Assembly: GCF_033100115.1 (NCBI RefSeq)
Contig: NZ_CP136910.1
Span: 5,746,647-5,810,646, forward strand
DNA length: 64,000 nucleotides
Source: Anaerocolumna sp. AGMB13020
GTDB taxonomy: Bacteria; Bacillota; Clostridia; Lachnospirales; Lachnospiraceae
Reading direction: 5' to 3'
This document shows positions 49,952-58,657 of the stretch, piece after piece; the stretch's first letter is position 1; the number at the start of each line of letters is the position of its first letter. The notes below the pieces were generated by a model that worked only from the letters and a program-made list of their open reading frames with translations, was not told the origin of the DNA and made no database searches. The position numbers were made by a program, and so were the translations under genes.

Positions 49952-51217
49952 ATGACAGTAGAATTAATCAGTGTAGGAACAGAAATACTTCTTGGAAACA
50001 TTGTTAATACCAATGCAAGCTATCTTGCAGAAAGATGTGCTGCACTGGGTTTGTCTAGCTATTACCAGGTATCTGTCGGAGACAATGAGGACAGACTTAC
50101 CCAGGTATTGTCACAAGCATTAAATAGAAGTGATGTGGTTATCTTAACAGGTGGCTTAGGTCCCACGGAAGATGACCTGACAAAGGAAGTAACTGCTAAA
50201 GTGTTACAGAAAGAACTTACGGTAGATCCTTTTACGGTGGAAAGAATTGAAGAGTATTTTAAAGATAGGGACAAAAAGGACATACCTGAAAACAACTGGA
50301 AACAGGCTGAAGTAATAGAAGGGTCTCTTGTTCTATACAATAATAACGGCACAGCTCCTGGTCTGATTGCAAAAACAGAAGATGGAAAATCAATTGTATT
50401 GCTGCCTGGACCTCCTGGAGAACTGATTCCAATGTTTGAAGATGCTGTTTTTCCTTATCTGAAAAGCCTGTCTCAGAATGTTTTATATTCTGAAATGGTT
50501 AAGGTCTGTGGAATTGGTGAGAGCAAAGCGGAACTTATGGTCAAGGATTTAATTGCTGCTCAGACTAACCCTACCATTGCCACCTATGCCAAAAACGGTG
50601 AGGTTCATTTTCGTGTAACAGCACTTGCTGCTTCCGAAGAGGAAGGAAAGGTATTCACGGCTCCGCTGGTGGAAGAACTTAAGAACCGCTTTGGAGACAC
50701 TATCTATACTACAGAAGAGAAGGTATCCCTGGAAGAAGCAGTAATTAAGCTACTGATAAAACATGAGCTGACTCTTGCCACTGCTGAGTCCTGTTCCGGT
50801 GGACTGCTCTCTGGAAAACTGGTAAATGTCTCTGGTGCTTCCGCGGTATTTGAAGAAGGTTTCGTTACTTATTCTAACAAAGCAAAAATGAAATACCTTG
50901 GTGTTTCGGAAGATACCCTGAAAGCTTTTGGTGCAGTCAGCAAAGAAACTGCGGCCGAGATGGCGCAAGGTGCCAGCAGAGCAGCAGACAGCAGAGCGGC
51001 ATTATCAGTGACCGGTATTGCCGGCCCTGATGGGGGGACTGAACATAAACCTGTTGGTCTTGTGTATATTGGATGCCATCTGAATGGTAAAACAGAAGTC
51101 AGAGAGTTCCATTTCAGAGGGAATCGTCAAAAGGTCAGGGAGTATACTGTAATCTGTGCTCTGGACTTTCTGCGGACGAGTATATTGAAAGAATGTGAAA
51201 ATGGAAATATAAAGTAA
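49952..51217 (+). CDS. cinA: CinA-family competence/damage-inducible protein (nicotinamide-nucleotide amidase)
   Basis: The protein is a 421-residue two-domain protein. The N-terminal MoCF-like domain (about 1-170) starts TVELISVGTEILLGNIVNTN and has DVVILTGGLGPTEDDLTKEV. The C-terminal NMN-deamidase domain (about 260-415) has ATAESCSGGLLSGKL and VTGIAGPDGGTEHKPVGLVYIG. It recycles NMN and/or hydrolyses ADP-ribose. The frame opens at ATG 49934 within the leader; GGGGG then ATG 49952 gives the family start. Its leader is the homologue of the one before the distant DUF5696 gene. Confidence 0.96.
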   Translation: MTVELISVGTEILLGNIVNTNASYLAERCAALGLSSYYQVSVGDNEDRLTQVLSQALNRSDVVILTGGLGPTEDDLTKEVTAKVLQKELTVDPFTVERIEEYFKDRDKKDIPENNWKQAEVIEGSLVLYNNNGTAPGLIAKTEDGKSIVLLPGPPGELIPMFEDAVFPYLKSLSQNVLYSEMVKVCGIGESKAELMVKDLIAAQTNPTIATYAKNGEVHFRVTALAASEEEGKVFTAPLVEELKNRFGDTIYTTEEKVSLEEAVIKLLIKHELTLATAESCSGGLLSGKLVNVSGASAVFEEGFVTYSNKAKMKYLGVSEDTLKAFGAVSKETAAEMAQGASRAADSRAALSVTGIAGPDGGTEHKPVGLVYIGCHLNGKTEVREFHFRGNRQKVREYTVICALDFLRTSILKECENGNIK

Positions 51218-51401
51218 TTTACAATAAGTGGAGAATATAGGAAAACAGTACAAAAAAACAGATAATTCTATTGCTTTAAAGATCATTGCTTAACAAATAA
51301 CATGGTTTTAACATAAAAATGACATACTTGGCCCATATATTATAAATGGAGTGAGTATAAATGCTATGCCTATGTTTGGTAATTCAGTAGGAGTGATTAG
51401 A

Positions 51402-51971
51402 ATGAAAAATACTGCAGGGAAGCTTATTGTAATCCTGATTTTATTTCTGATGGTTGTAACAACAGCATGTACCCAAAGGGACGATACAAAGGAGGATATA
51501 AAACCTTCTGTTAATACCATATTAACGCCCGAAGGAGGTACAGACCCAGAGACTAAAATTGGCGTTGCACCAGCTGCAACAAAAGAAATTCCTATTTATA
51601 CGATTAATGAAAGCACACAGGAAGTGGAGGCTGCAACAGCTATTATAAACGAAGATACGGAAATTACACCTGAGCTTATAGTAGACCAGGTTATTGACTC
51701 CCTGGCTGAACGTTTAATCGATGTAGGAGTTGAAAGTGTAACAACTGAGAAGGATACAGTTATCGTTAGTTTTACAGGAGATACACCACCTGTTAGTAAT
51801 GTAGATTTATCCGTTGAGACAACCATACTGGATTCTATTGCCCAGAGCCTGGTAGATAACCTGCCGGAATACCCTAAGGTAATTTTCCGGGTTGCCGGAG
51901 AACCTTATCAATCCGCAAATCTGTCATATGACCTTAATGGTGTTTACCTGGACGGAAATAAATCAAAATAA
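51402..51971 (+). CDS. GerM-like sporulation/germination lipoprotein
   Basis: The protein is a 189-residue lipoprotein. The signal ILFLMVVTTAC places the lipid Cys at about 23, followed by a Thr/Pro-rich linker. The GerMN-type domain (about 85-180: ELIVDQVIDSLAERLIDVGVE, DTVIVSFTGDTPPV, ETTILDSIAQSLVDNLPEYP, KVIFRVAGEPY) is seen in envelope proteins of spore-formers. The frame opens at 51351, but AGGAG 8 nt before ATG 51402 sets the start. It is single, with a terminator behind it. It supports a spore-forming lineage but does not prove sporulation. Confidence 0.82.
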   Translation: MKNTAGKLIVILILFLMVVTTACTQRDDTKEDIKPSVNTILTPEGGTDPETKIGVAPAATKEIPIYTINESTQEVEAATAIINEDTEITPELIVDQVIDSLAERLIDVGVESVTTEKDTVIVSFTGDTPPVSNVDLSVETTILDSIAQSLVDNLPEYPKVIFRVAGEPYQSANLSYDLNGVYLDGNKSK

Positions 51972-51981
51972 TAATTATCGG

Positions 51982-52027
51982 GGGCTGTTGCAATTTAAGT
52001 ATCAGAGTTTTTTGCAGCAGCCCTTTC
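51982..52027 (+). terminator. Intrinsic terminator
   Basis: GGGCTGTTGCAA (51982-51993) pairs with TTGCAGCAGCCC (52012-52023, one T-G mismatch region), followed by TTTC. Confidence 0.8.
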
Positions 52028-52061
52028 AAAGGTTATAAGCAATTTCTTTTTCTGATTTTAA

Positions 52062-52075
52062 CACGCCAAGGCGTG
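52062..52075 (+). promoter_or_regulatory. Leader hairpin before the flavoprotein gene
   Basis: CACGCC/GGCGTG, a 14-bp near-continuous palindrome, ends 3 nt before GGAG and 13 nt before the ATG at 52089, the same hairpin-then-AATGG-ribosome-site layout as at cinA. Confidence 0.5.
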
Positions 52076-52088
52076 AATGGAGATAAAA

Positions 52089-53333
52089 ATGAATAATGGA
52101 AGTAACAGGATAATCGTGATAGGTGCAGGCGCTGCCGGAATGATGGCTGCCATATTTGCTGCAAGGAATGGTCATGATGTCCTTCTATTGGAGAAAAACG
52201 ATAAAGCAGGCAAGAAACTCTACATTACCGGTAAAGGCCGGTGTAATATAACAAATGCATGTGACATGGAGGATTTGTTTCATAATGTTATGAGCAATCC
52301 CAAATTCCTATATGGTGCTTTTTATGGCTATACGAACTATGATGTCATTGATTTTTTTGAACAGTTGGGTATGAAGACAAAGATTGAAAGAGGCGGCAGG
52401 GTGTTTCCGGAATCAGATAAATCCTCTGATGTAATCGGTGCACTTTTAAAAGAATTGAAACGGCTTCAGGTAGAAATCAGATATCAGTGTGAAGTGGAAG
52501 AAGTATTGACTGAAGACGGAAATGCCAAAGGTGTCCTTTTAAAGAATACCAAAGAAAGGTTATATTCCGATAAAATAATTGTTGCTACGGGAGGTCTGTC
52601 CTACCCTTCAACCGGATCAAACGGAGATGGCTACCGATTTGCAAAAGTGATGGGACATGCTGTAACAAAGCTGAACCCTTCTCTGGTACCAATGAATATC
52701 AAAGAAATTGAGCTGGTAAAAGAACTTCAGGGCCTGGCGCTTAAAAACATTGAGATAACAATAACCAGTCAGGGGAAAGCAGTTTATACTGATTTCGGCG
52801 AGCTGCTCTTTACGCACTTTGGCGTCAGTGGACCGGTAATTTTAAGTGCCAGCAGTTATTGTATTCCGCATATGGGTAATAAAGATCTCGTTCTTACCAT
52901 TGATTTAAAGCCTGCCTTGACGAAAGAACAACTGGATACAAGAATATTAAGAGATTTTGATGAATTTAAAAATAAACAATATAAGAATGCACTTGATCAG
53001 CTATTGCCACGAAAGCTGATTCAAGTTATAATAGCATTAAGCAAAATTGATCCGGAAAAGAAAGTCAATCTCATTACGAAAGAAGAAAGAAAAAGACTTA
53101 TTGATGTCTTAAAAGCAATGCCACTTCATATTGACAGTCTCAGAGGATATAATGAAGCTGTCATAACCAAAGGTGGAATTACCATAAAAGAAATTAATCC
53201 GTCTACCATGGAATCAAAGCTCGTTTCGGGAGTATACTATATCGGAGAAGTATTGGATCTGGATGCATTAACCGGTGGATTCAATCTTCAGATTGCCTGG
53301 TCAACAGCTTATATTGCAGGAAATGCAGTATGA
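52089..53333 (+). CDS. BaiN/HI0933-type FAD-dependent oxidoreductase
   Basis: The protein is a 414-residue flavoprotein. The dinucleotide motif VIGAGAAGMMAAIFAARNGH (5-24) is complete, followed by LLEKNDKAGKKLYITGKGRCNITN, the hallmark of the BaiN/HI0933 (aminoacetone-oxidase-like) family, TGGLSYPSTGSNGDGYRFA and the C-terminal GGFNLQIAWSTAYIAG. It reduces unknown small molecules; BaiN acts on bile-acid intermediates in gut clostridia, but no bai genes are here. GGAG lies 6 nt before ATG 52089; ATG 52077 overlaps that site. It starts the dense run to cmk and ispH. Confidence 0.92.
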   Translation: MNNGSNRIIVIGAGAAGMMAAIFAARNGHDVLLLEKNDKAGKKLYITGKGRCNITNACDMEDLFHNVMSNPKFLYGAFYGYTNYDVIDFFEQLGMKTKIERGGRVFPESDKSSDVIGALLKELKRLQVEIRYQCEVEEVLTEDGNAKGVLLKNTKERLYSDKIIVATGGLSYPSTGSNGDGYRFAKVMGHAVTKLNPSLVPMNIKEIELVKELQGLALKNIEITITSQGKAVYTDFGELLFTHFGVSGPVILSASSYCIPHMGNKDLVLTIDLKPALTKEQLDTRILRDFDEFKNKQYKNALDQLLPRKLIQVIIALSKIDPEKKVNLITKEERKRLIDVLKAMPLHIDSLRGYNEAVITKGGITIKEINPSTMESKLVSGVYYIGEVLDLDALTGGFNLQIAWSTAYIAGNAV

Positions 53334-53397
53334 TTTATTAGTTTATAGTGATAATAATCAAAAGACTAAAATTCATTTAAAATAGGAAGAAAACTAC

Positions 53398-54081
53398 ATG
53401 CAAAACAAACAAAAGCATTACAGCATAGCAATAGATGGCCCTGCTGGAGCCGGTAAAAGTACTATTGCAAAGCTTGTAGCAAAAGAGCTACGGTTTATAT
53501 ATGTGGATACTGGTGCAATGTATCGTGCCATGGGATTACTGATATTAAAGGAAGGCATTGATATCGGAGAGGAAGAAGCAGTAGGAGATTTTTGTGAAAA
53601 AGCTGAAGTGAGCCTGAAATATCAGGAGGGCAGACAGCAGATTTATCTGAATGGTGAAAATGTAACAGACAGTATCCGAACAGAAGAAGCCGGGAAAATG
53701 GCTTCAGCTGTAGCCAAATTCAAGGCAGTCCGTGCGAAGATGGTTGATATTCAGAAAAAAATTGCGGATTCCAACCATATTATTATGGATGGAAGAGATA
53801 TAGGTACGGTGGTGCTTCCCTTTGCCGATTTAAAAATTTACCTGACAGCTGAAGTTGGAGTCAGAGCTGAAAGAAGATTTAAGGAATTGACGGAGAAGGG
53901 AATTTACTGTAATATAGAAGAAATAGAAAAAGATATTATAGCCAGAGATTATCAGGATATGAACAGAGAAGTATCACCCCTGAGACAGGCGGAGGATGCT
54001 GTTCTTCTGGATTGTTCTCATCTTTCCATTGAAGAGGTGGCAGGTTCTATTATTAAGCTGTTCAGAGAAAAATTAAACTGA
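53398..54081 (+). CDS. cmk: Cytidylate kinase
   Basis: The protein is a 227-residue nucleoside-monophosphate kinase that phosphorylates CMP and dCMP. The P-loop is GPAGAGKST (15-23), the substrate segment VDTGAMYRAMG, and MDGRDIGTVVLPFADLKIYL lies near 130-149. The lid is Arg-rich (VRAERRFKEL, REVSPLRQAEDAV). AGGAAG lies before the ATG. It is 29 nt before ispH, the conserved cmk-ispH-rpsA order of Clostridia, and no plsC lies between. Confidence 0.97.
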   Translation: MQNKQKHYSIAIDGPAGAGKSTIAKLVAKELRFIYVDTGAMYRAMGLLILKEGIDIGEEEAVGDFCEKAEVSLKYQEGRQQIYLNGENVTDSIRTEEAGKMASAVAKFKAVRAKMVDIQKKIADSNHIIMDGRDIGTVVLPFADLKIYLTAEVGVRAERRFKELTEKGIYCNIEEIEKDIIARDYQDMNREVSPLRQAEDAVLLDCSHLSIEEVAGSIIKLFREKLN

Positions 54082-54110
54082 TAGTCCGGTTGTATAGAAA
54101 GAGGTTTCAT

Positions 54111-54956
54111 TTGGAAAAGGTAGTTCTGGCTCGTACCGCAGGCTTTTGCTTCGGGGTAAAACGTGCGGTAGATGCCGTTTATAATGAAATTGAAAAAGGT
54201 GATAAGGTTTATACCTATGGACCTGTCATACATAATGAAGAAGTTATAAAGGACCTGGCTGAAAAAGGTGTAGAGCTGATTAGGTCAGATGAGGAATTAA
54301 AAACATTGACAGAGGGTACAATAATTATACGATCCCATGGTGTTTCCGAAAGAATTTATGACATTATCAAACAGAACAATCTGAACATGGTTGATGCAAC
54401 TTGTCCTTTTGTTCTTAAAATCCATAAAATAGTGAAAGAGCAGACAGAAGCCGGTCGTCATATCATTATCGTCGGCAGCGAAAAGCACCCGGAAGTACAA
54501 GGGATAATAGGCTGGTGTTTGAATAATTATACAGTTATTGAAAACAAGGAAGATGCTGAAAGCTTTGATTTATCCGGCAATTCCAAGGTTTGCATTGTCG
54601 CACAGACGACAATTAACTACAATAATTTTCAAGATGTAGTTGAAATTATAACCGAAAAGGGTTATGATATAATTGTTTTAAATACAATATGTAATGCCAC
54701 AAAAGAGCGCCAAACCGAGGCAAAAGAGCTTGCCAAGGCTTCTGACGCTATGATTGTAATTGGAGATATGCACAGTTCTAACACTCAGAAACTGTACGAA
54801 ATATCTAAAGCTGAATGTGAAAATACTTACTATATACAGACACTGAAAGACCTGGATTTGGAGAAACTCAAATCTTTTCGTAGCGTAGGTATTACAGCAG
54901 GGGCATCAACCCCAAACAATATTATCAAGGAGGTTCATACTGCATGTCAGAAATGA
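54111..54956 (+). CDS. ispH: 4-hydroxy-3-methylbut-2-enyl diphosphate reductase
   Basis: The protein is a 281-residue [4Fe-4S] enzyme, last step of the MEP isoprenoid pathway, making IPP and DMAPP. Cluster cysteines are C13 (GFCFGV), C98 (ATCPF) and C194 (TICNAT). Conserved His residues are seen in YGPVIHNEEV and IIRSHG. The start is TTG 54111, 6 nt after AAAGAGG; the open frame back to TTG 54090 is not needed. It overlaps rpsA by 13 nt. In some clostridia the two are fused; here they are separate but coupled. Confidence 0.97.
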   Translation: MEKVVLARTAGFCFGVKRAVDAVYNEIEKGDKVYTYGPVIHNEEVIKDLAEKGVELIRSDEELKTLTEGTIIIRSHGVSERIYDIIKQNNLNMVDATCPFVLKIHKIVKEQTEAGRHIIIVGSEKHPEVQGIIGWCLNNYTVIENKEDAESFDLSGNSKVCIVAQTTINYNNFQDVVEIITEKGYDIIVLNTICNATKERQTEAKELAKASDAMIVIGDMHSSNTQKLYEISKAECENTYYIQTLKDLDLEKLKSFRSVGITAGASTPNNIIKEVHTACQK

Positions 54957-56041
54957 GTTTTGAGCAATTATTGGAGGAATCATTAAAAACAATACAAAAC
55001 GGAGAGGTTGTAGAGGGCACTGTAATACGTGTAAAAGAAGACGAGATCGTCTTAAATATAGGTTACAAAGCTGACGGAATCATTACCAGAAGTGAATATA
55101 CCAACACACCGGGTGTTGACCTGACAACTGTCGTAAAAGAAGGAGATACTTTACAGGCTAAAGTATTAAAAGTAAATGACGGCGAAGGACAAGTTCTTTT
55201 AACTTACAAGAGACTGGCAGCCGAAAAAGGAAGCAAACGTTTAGAAGAAGCATTTAATAACAAAGAAGTACTTACAGCAAAAGTAACCGCAGTATTAGAA
55301 GGCGGACTTAGTGTAATCGTTGATGAAACAAGAGTATTTATCCCTGCCAGCCTTGTATCCGATGGATATGAGAAGAATCTTGAGAAATATGCAGGCCAGG
55401 AAATCGAGTTCGTTATCTCTGAGTTCAATCCTAAGAAAAGAAGGATCATCGGTGACCGTAAGCAGTTAATCGTAGCTAAGAAACAAGTTTTACAGAAAGA
55501 ACTGTTTGAAAGAATCAAACCGGGTATGACTGTAGAAGGAACAATAAAGAATGTAACAGATTTTGGTGCATTTATCGACTTAGGCGGTGCTGACGGCCTT
55601 CTTCATATCTCCGAGATGTCCTGGGGCAGAGTAGAAAACCCTAAAAAGGTATTCAAAGTTGGAGAGACCATCAAGGTTCTTATCAAAGATATCTCTGGAG
55701 AGAAAATTGCTCTCAGTCTGAAATTCGAAGATGAAAATCCATGGATTAAAGCTTCTGAGAATTATGCCGTAGGCAATGTTGTAACAGGAAAAGTAGCAAG
55801 AATGACTGATTTCGGTGCATTCGTAGAGTTAGAGCCTGGTGTAGATGCTCTTCTTCATGTATCTCAGATTTCCAGAGAGCACGTTGAAAAACCCTCAGAT
55901 GTATTAAAGATTGGTGAAGAAGTTACTGCAAGAGTAGTTGACTTTAATAACGACGAGAAGAAAATCAGCTTAAGCATCAAAGCATTGGATGCAGCAGTTG
56001 AAGAAAGCAACGAAGATGCTGAAGAGACATCTGCTGAATAA
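54944..56041 (+). CDS. rpsA: 30S ribosomal protein S1 homologue with four S1 domains
   Basis: The protein is a 365-residue RNA-binding protein. Four S1 domains follow one another (about 15-85, 100-165, 185-255, 270-340). The third and fourth have the clearest signature (VEGTIKNVTDFGAFIDLGG; VTGKVARMTDFGAFVELEPG). The tail is acidic. It has fewer domains than the six of E. coli S1, usual in Firmicutes. AAGGAGG lies 9 nt before the ATG, inside ispH. It probably helps translation initiation on weak sites; how it works in Clostridia is less clear than in Proteobacteria. Confidence 0.95.
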   Translation: MSEMSFEQLLEESLKTIQNGEVVEGTVIRVKEDEIVLNIGYKADGIITRSEYTNTPGVDLTTVVKEGDTLQAKVLKVNDGEGQVLLTYKRLAAEKGSKRLEEAFNNKEVLTAKVTAVLEGGLSVIVDETRVFIPASLVSDGYEKNLEKYAGQEIEFVISEFNPKKRRIIGDRKQLIVAKKQVLQKELFERIKPGMTVEGTIKNVTDFGAFIDLGGADGLLHISEMSWGRVENPKKVFKVGETIKVLIKDISGEKIALSLKFEDENPWIKASENYAVGNVVTGKVARMTDFGAFVELEPGVDALLHVSQISREHVEKPSDVLKIGEEVTARVVDFNNDEKKISLSIKALDAAVEESNEDAEETSAE

Positions 56042-56089
56042 GCGCAGGGATATCGGACTTTACTAAACAAAAGATAGGAGTGTCTTTGC

Positions 56090-56869
56090 TTGACGGATAA
56101 CTATGAATCCTTTAAGACCCAAATTTATCAGCTGACTAAAATAAACTTAAGTTTATATAAAGAACGTCAGATGAAAAGAAGAATTGATGCATTAATAGCG
56201 AAACATAAGATTGATTCCTATGATTCTTATGTTGAAACGATAAAGAAAAATCCTGTGATGTTCGAGGAATTCGTAAATTATCTTACTATAAATGTATCAG
56301 AATTTTACCGTAATCCAGAACAGTGGGTTTTGTTAGAAAAGGAAGTACTGCCTTATCTTTTTGGTAAGTTCGGAAATAATCTGAAAATATGGAGTGCCGC
56401 ATGTTCAACAGGTGATGAACCTTATTCTCTTGTAATGCTGTTATCAAAATTCATGCCTCTTAACCGTATTAAGGTTATTGCCACTGATATTGATAAACAG
56501 ATACTTGAAAAAGCAAGAATTGGTCTGTATAACATCAAAAGTCTGAAAGGACTGCCAGATGAACTTCTGAAGAAACATTTTACAGAAATTAACAGTACCA
56601 CCTATCAGATTTCCGACAGCATCAAAGCATGTGTGGAGTTCCGACAGCATAATCTTTTAAAGGATGATTATCCTTCCGGCTGTGATTTAATTGTATGCCG
56701 TAACGTGCTTATTTATTTCACAGAAGAAGCAAAGGATAGCATTTATAAGAATTTTAATGCAGCTTTAAAGAAGGATGCCATATTGTTTGTTGGTAGCACT
56801 GAACAGATTATACAGCCTCAGAACCTGCAATTTGCCACTTATAAATCATTTTTCTATAAAAAGATATAG
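56090..56869 (+). CDS. cheR: CheR-type protein-glutamate methyltransferase
   Basis: The protein is a 259-residue SAM-dependent methyltransferase of chemoreceptors. The N-terminal helical CheR domain (about 1-70, INLSLYKERQMKRRIDALI) is joined to the SAM fold (about 75-259), with SAM loop IWSAACSTGDEPYSLV, VIATDIDKQILEKAR and DLIVCRNVLIYF. It starts at TTG 56090, with GGAG about 10 nt upstream. It sits alone after rpsA, away from any other chemotaxis gene, and is followed by a terminator. The partner receptors and CheB must be elsewhere. Confidence 0.93.
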   Translation: MTDNYESFKTQIYQLTKINLSLYKERQMKRRIDALIAKHKIDSYDSYVETIKKNPVMFEEFVNYLTINVSEFYRNPEQWVLLEKEVLPYLFGKFGNNLKIWSAACSTGDEPYSLVMLLSKFMPLNRIKVIATDIDKQILEKARIGLYNIKSLKGLPDELLKKHFTEINSTTYQISDSIKACVEFRQHNLLKDDYPSGCDLIVCRNVLIYFTEEAKDSIYKNFNAALKKDAILFVGSTEQIIQPQNLQFATYKSFFYKKI

Positions 56870-56882
56870 TACTTATCACATA

Positions 56883-56950
56883 AAGTGATATTTCAAGTCT
56901 GTAGGTACTTACGATGACTCTGGAATATCACTTATTTTTTTCTTATTTTG
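56883..56950 (+). terminator. Terminator of the ispH-rpsA-cheR transcript
   Basis: AAGTGATATT (56883-56892) pairs perfectly with AATATCACTT (56934-56943), followed by ATTTTTTTC; 41-nt loop. Confidence 0.8.
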
Positions 56951-56963
56951 TTGTTGATTTTTA

Positions 56964-56992
56964 TAATGATATCTAGTATATTGTGTATAGAT
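56964..56992 (+). promoter_or_regulatory. Candidate promoter of the plsX operon
   Basis: TTGATT (56964-56969), 17 bp, TATATT (56987-56992). A second candidate (TTGAAA, 15 bp, TATAAT near 57074-57100) is closer to the gene. No clear FapR palindrome is seen. Confidence 0.4.
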
Positions 56993-57145
56993 ACTGACTG
57001 GGTAAAATTTTGAGACAATTCAGTCCCTGTGATTTGAACGTTTGGGGCAACTGAAGAGTTACAAATGAATAATTGAAAACCCAAGAAAAACAGTATAATA
57101 AGTTCATGTTTTGAGCTTAATGCGATGCACAGATGGGAGCTGACT

Positions 57146-58153
57146 ATGGAAAAAGTTGTGAGAGTTGCAGTTGATGCAATGGGCGGTGACTATGCTCCGG
57201 CTCAAATTGTAAAAGGTGCTCTTGAAGCAGTAAATGAGAGAAAAGATATTAAGGTTATCTTGGTAGGGCAAGAAAATGCTATTCTTTCAGAGCTAAAGGG
57301 AATCAATTATGATAAGGAGCGTCTGACGGTTGTCCATGCAGAAGATGTGATAACCAACGATGAGGCCCCTGTTATGGCTATTCGGCGTAAGAAGAATTCT
57401 TCTATTGTAGTGGCTATGAACCTGGTGAAGAATGGTGAAGCAGATGCATTTGTTTCAGCGGGCAGTACAGGTGCGGTTTTGGTTGGCGGGCAATTGATAA
57501 TTGGAAGAATAAAAGGTATAGACAGACCACCTTTAGCACCGGTTATTCCCACAGAAAACGGAGTTTCTCTTCTGATTGACTGCGGTGCCAATGTTGATGC
57601 AAGACCTTCACATTTGGTGCAGTTTGCCAAAATGGGTTCCGTTTATATGGAAAATGTTATCGGAATCAAAAATCCGAGAGTGGCTATTGTCAACATAGGC
57701 GCAGAGGAAGAAAAAGGAAATGCGCTGGTAAAGGAAACCTTCCCTTTGCTTAAGAATTGTAATGACATAAATTTTATCGGCAGTATCGAAGCAAGAGAGA
57801 TTCCAAAAGGTGGGGCAGACGTAATCGTATGTGAAGCTTTTGTTGGGAATGTAATTCTTAAATTATATGAAGGACTGGGCAGTACTTTAATCGGTAAAAT
57901 AAAAGCAGGGTTAATGAGTACAACAAAGAGCAAAATTGGTGCTCTGTTATGTAAACCTGCTTTAAAAGACACATTGAAATCTTTTGATGCATCTGCCTAT
58001 GGCGGTGCACCCATGCTTGGACTTAATGGTCTTGTTGTGAAAGCTCATGGCAATTCCACCAGCAATGAAATTAAGAATTCAATTATTCAATGTATTACTT
58101 TTACAGAGCAGAATATTAATGATAAAATCAGAATGCATCTGGAAGAAGAATAG
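57146..58153 (+). CDS. plsX: Phosphate acyltransferase
   Basis: The protein is a 335-residue soluble enzyme that makes acyl-phosphate from acyl-ACP for phospholipid synthesis. The signatures AVDAMGGDYAPAQIVKGAL, SAGSTGAVLVGGQLIIGRI, IDCGANVDARPSHLVQFA, NIGAEEEKGN and the C-terminal GGAPMLGLNGLVVKAHG are complete. The open frame begins at ATG 57125, but GGGAG 6 nt before ATG 57146 and the family start MEKVVRVAVDAMGG fix the start. acpP follows by 18 nt. fabD and fabG, often between plsX and acpP in Firmicutes, are absent. Confidence 0.97.
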   Translation: MEKVVRVAVDAMGGDYAPAQIVKGALEAVNERKDIKVILVGQENAILSELKGINYDKERLTVVHAEDVITNDEAPVMAIRRKKNSSIVVAMNLVKNGEADAFVSAGSTGAVLVGGQLIIGRIKGIDRPPLAPVIPTENGVSLLIDCGANVDARPSHLVQFAKMGSVYMENVIGIKNPRVAIVNIGAEEEKGNALVKETFPLLKNCNDINFIGSIEAREIPKGGADVIVCEAFVGNVILKLYEGLGSTLIGKIKAGLMSTTKSKIGALLCKPALKDTLKSFDASAYGGAPMLGLNGLVVKAHGNSTSNEIKNSIIQCITFTEQNINDKIRMHLEEE

Positions 58154-58171
58154 AAAAGAAAGGTGAATATT

Positions 58172-58405
58172 ATGGAATTTGAAAAATTACAAAAAATAAT
58201 CAGCGAAGTTTTAAATGTAGATGAGGACGAAATAACAATGGAGACTACTTTTGTAGATGACTTAGGTGCTGACTCCCTTGATATCTTCCAAATCATCATG
58301 GGTATAGAAGAGGAATTCGACATTGAAATTGCCAATGAAGAAGCTGAGAACATAATAACTGTAAGTGATGCGGTAGAGCAAATCAAAAACGCACTGAATC
58401 AATAG
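58172..58405 (+). CDS. acpP: Acyl carrier protein
   Basis: The protein is a 77-residue carrier of fatty-acid intermediates. The phosphopantetheine attachment site is S35 in LGADSLDIF. Acidic helix II is present, though it reads [15 protein letters not shown] instead of the common SLDVVELVMALE. AAGG lies 8 nt before ATG 58172; GTG 58163 is part of that site. It is downstream of plsX (18 nt), as expected for acyl-phosphate metabolism. A tandem-repeat spacer of about 190 bp separates it from rnc. Confidence 0.96.
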   Translation: MEFEKLQKIISEVLNVDEDEITMETTFVDDLGADSLDIFQIIMGIEEEFDIEIANEEAENIITVSDAVEQIKNALNQ

Positions 58406-58426
58406 ATAGTTTAATAGCAATTATAT

Positions 58427-58612
58427 TAAGCCCTTGGATAAGGGCTTAAGCTCTTATAAAGGGTAGAAGCGATTCTAAAGCATAAGCTTTTAGAAAGAGC
58501 ATAAACTCTTAAAGAGGGCATAAGCTCTTATAAAGAGTATAAGCTCATGTAAGGAGCTTAAGTTCTTCGAATGGACTTATGCCCTTATTTAGGCTTTGCC
58601 TTTTAAAGGGCT
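58427..58612. repeat. Imperfect 17-19-bp tandem repeats between acpP and rnc
   Basis: About nine units resembling CATAAGCTCTTATAAAGAG run head to tail (19,19,19,19,19,18,17 bp in the regular part from 58481). Units are self-complementary (CTCTTATAAAGAG), so the RNA can form a row of small or alternative hairpins. It follows the acpP stop and precedes rnc. Confidence 0.8.
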
Positions 58613-58657
58613 ATTTTAAAATATACAGAAAGAAATATAAGGAAACGGAGGACAAGA

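Noticed and set aside
56980..57120. FapR operator before plsX
   Set aside because: An AGTATA/TATAGATACT inverted repeat exists, but it departs too much from the FapR consensus.
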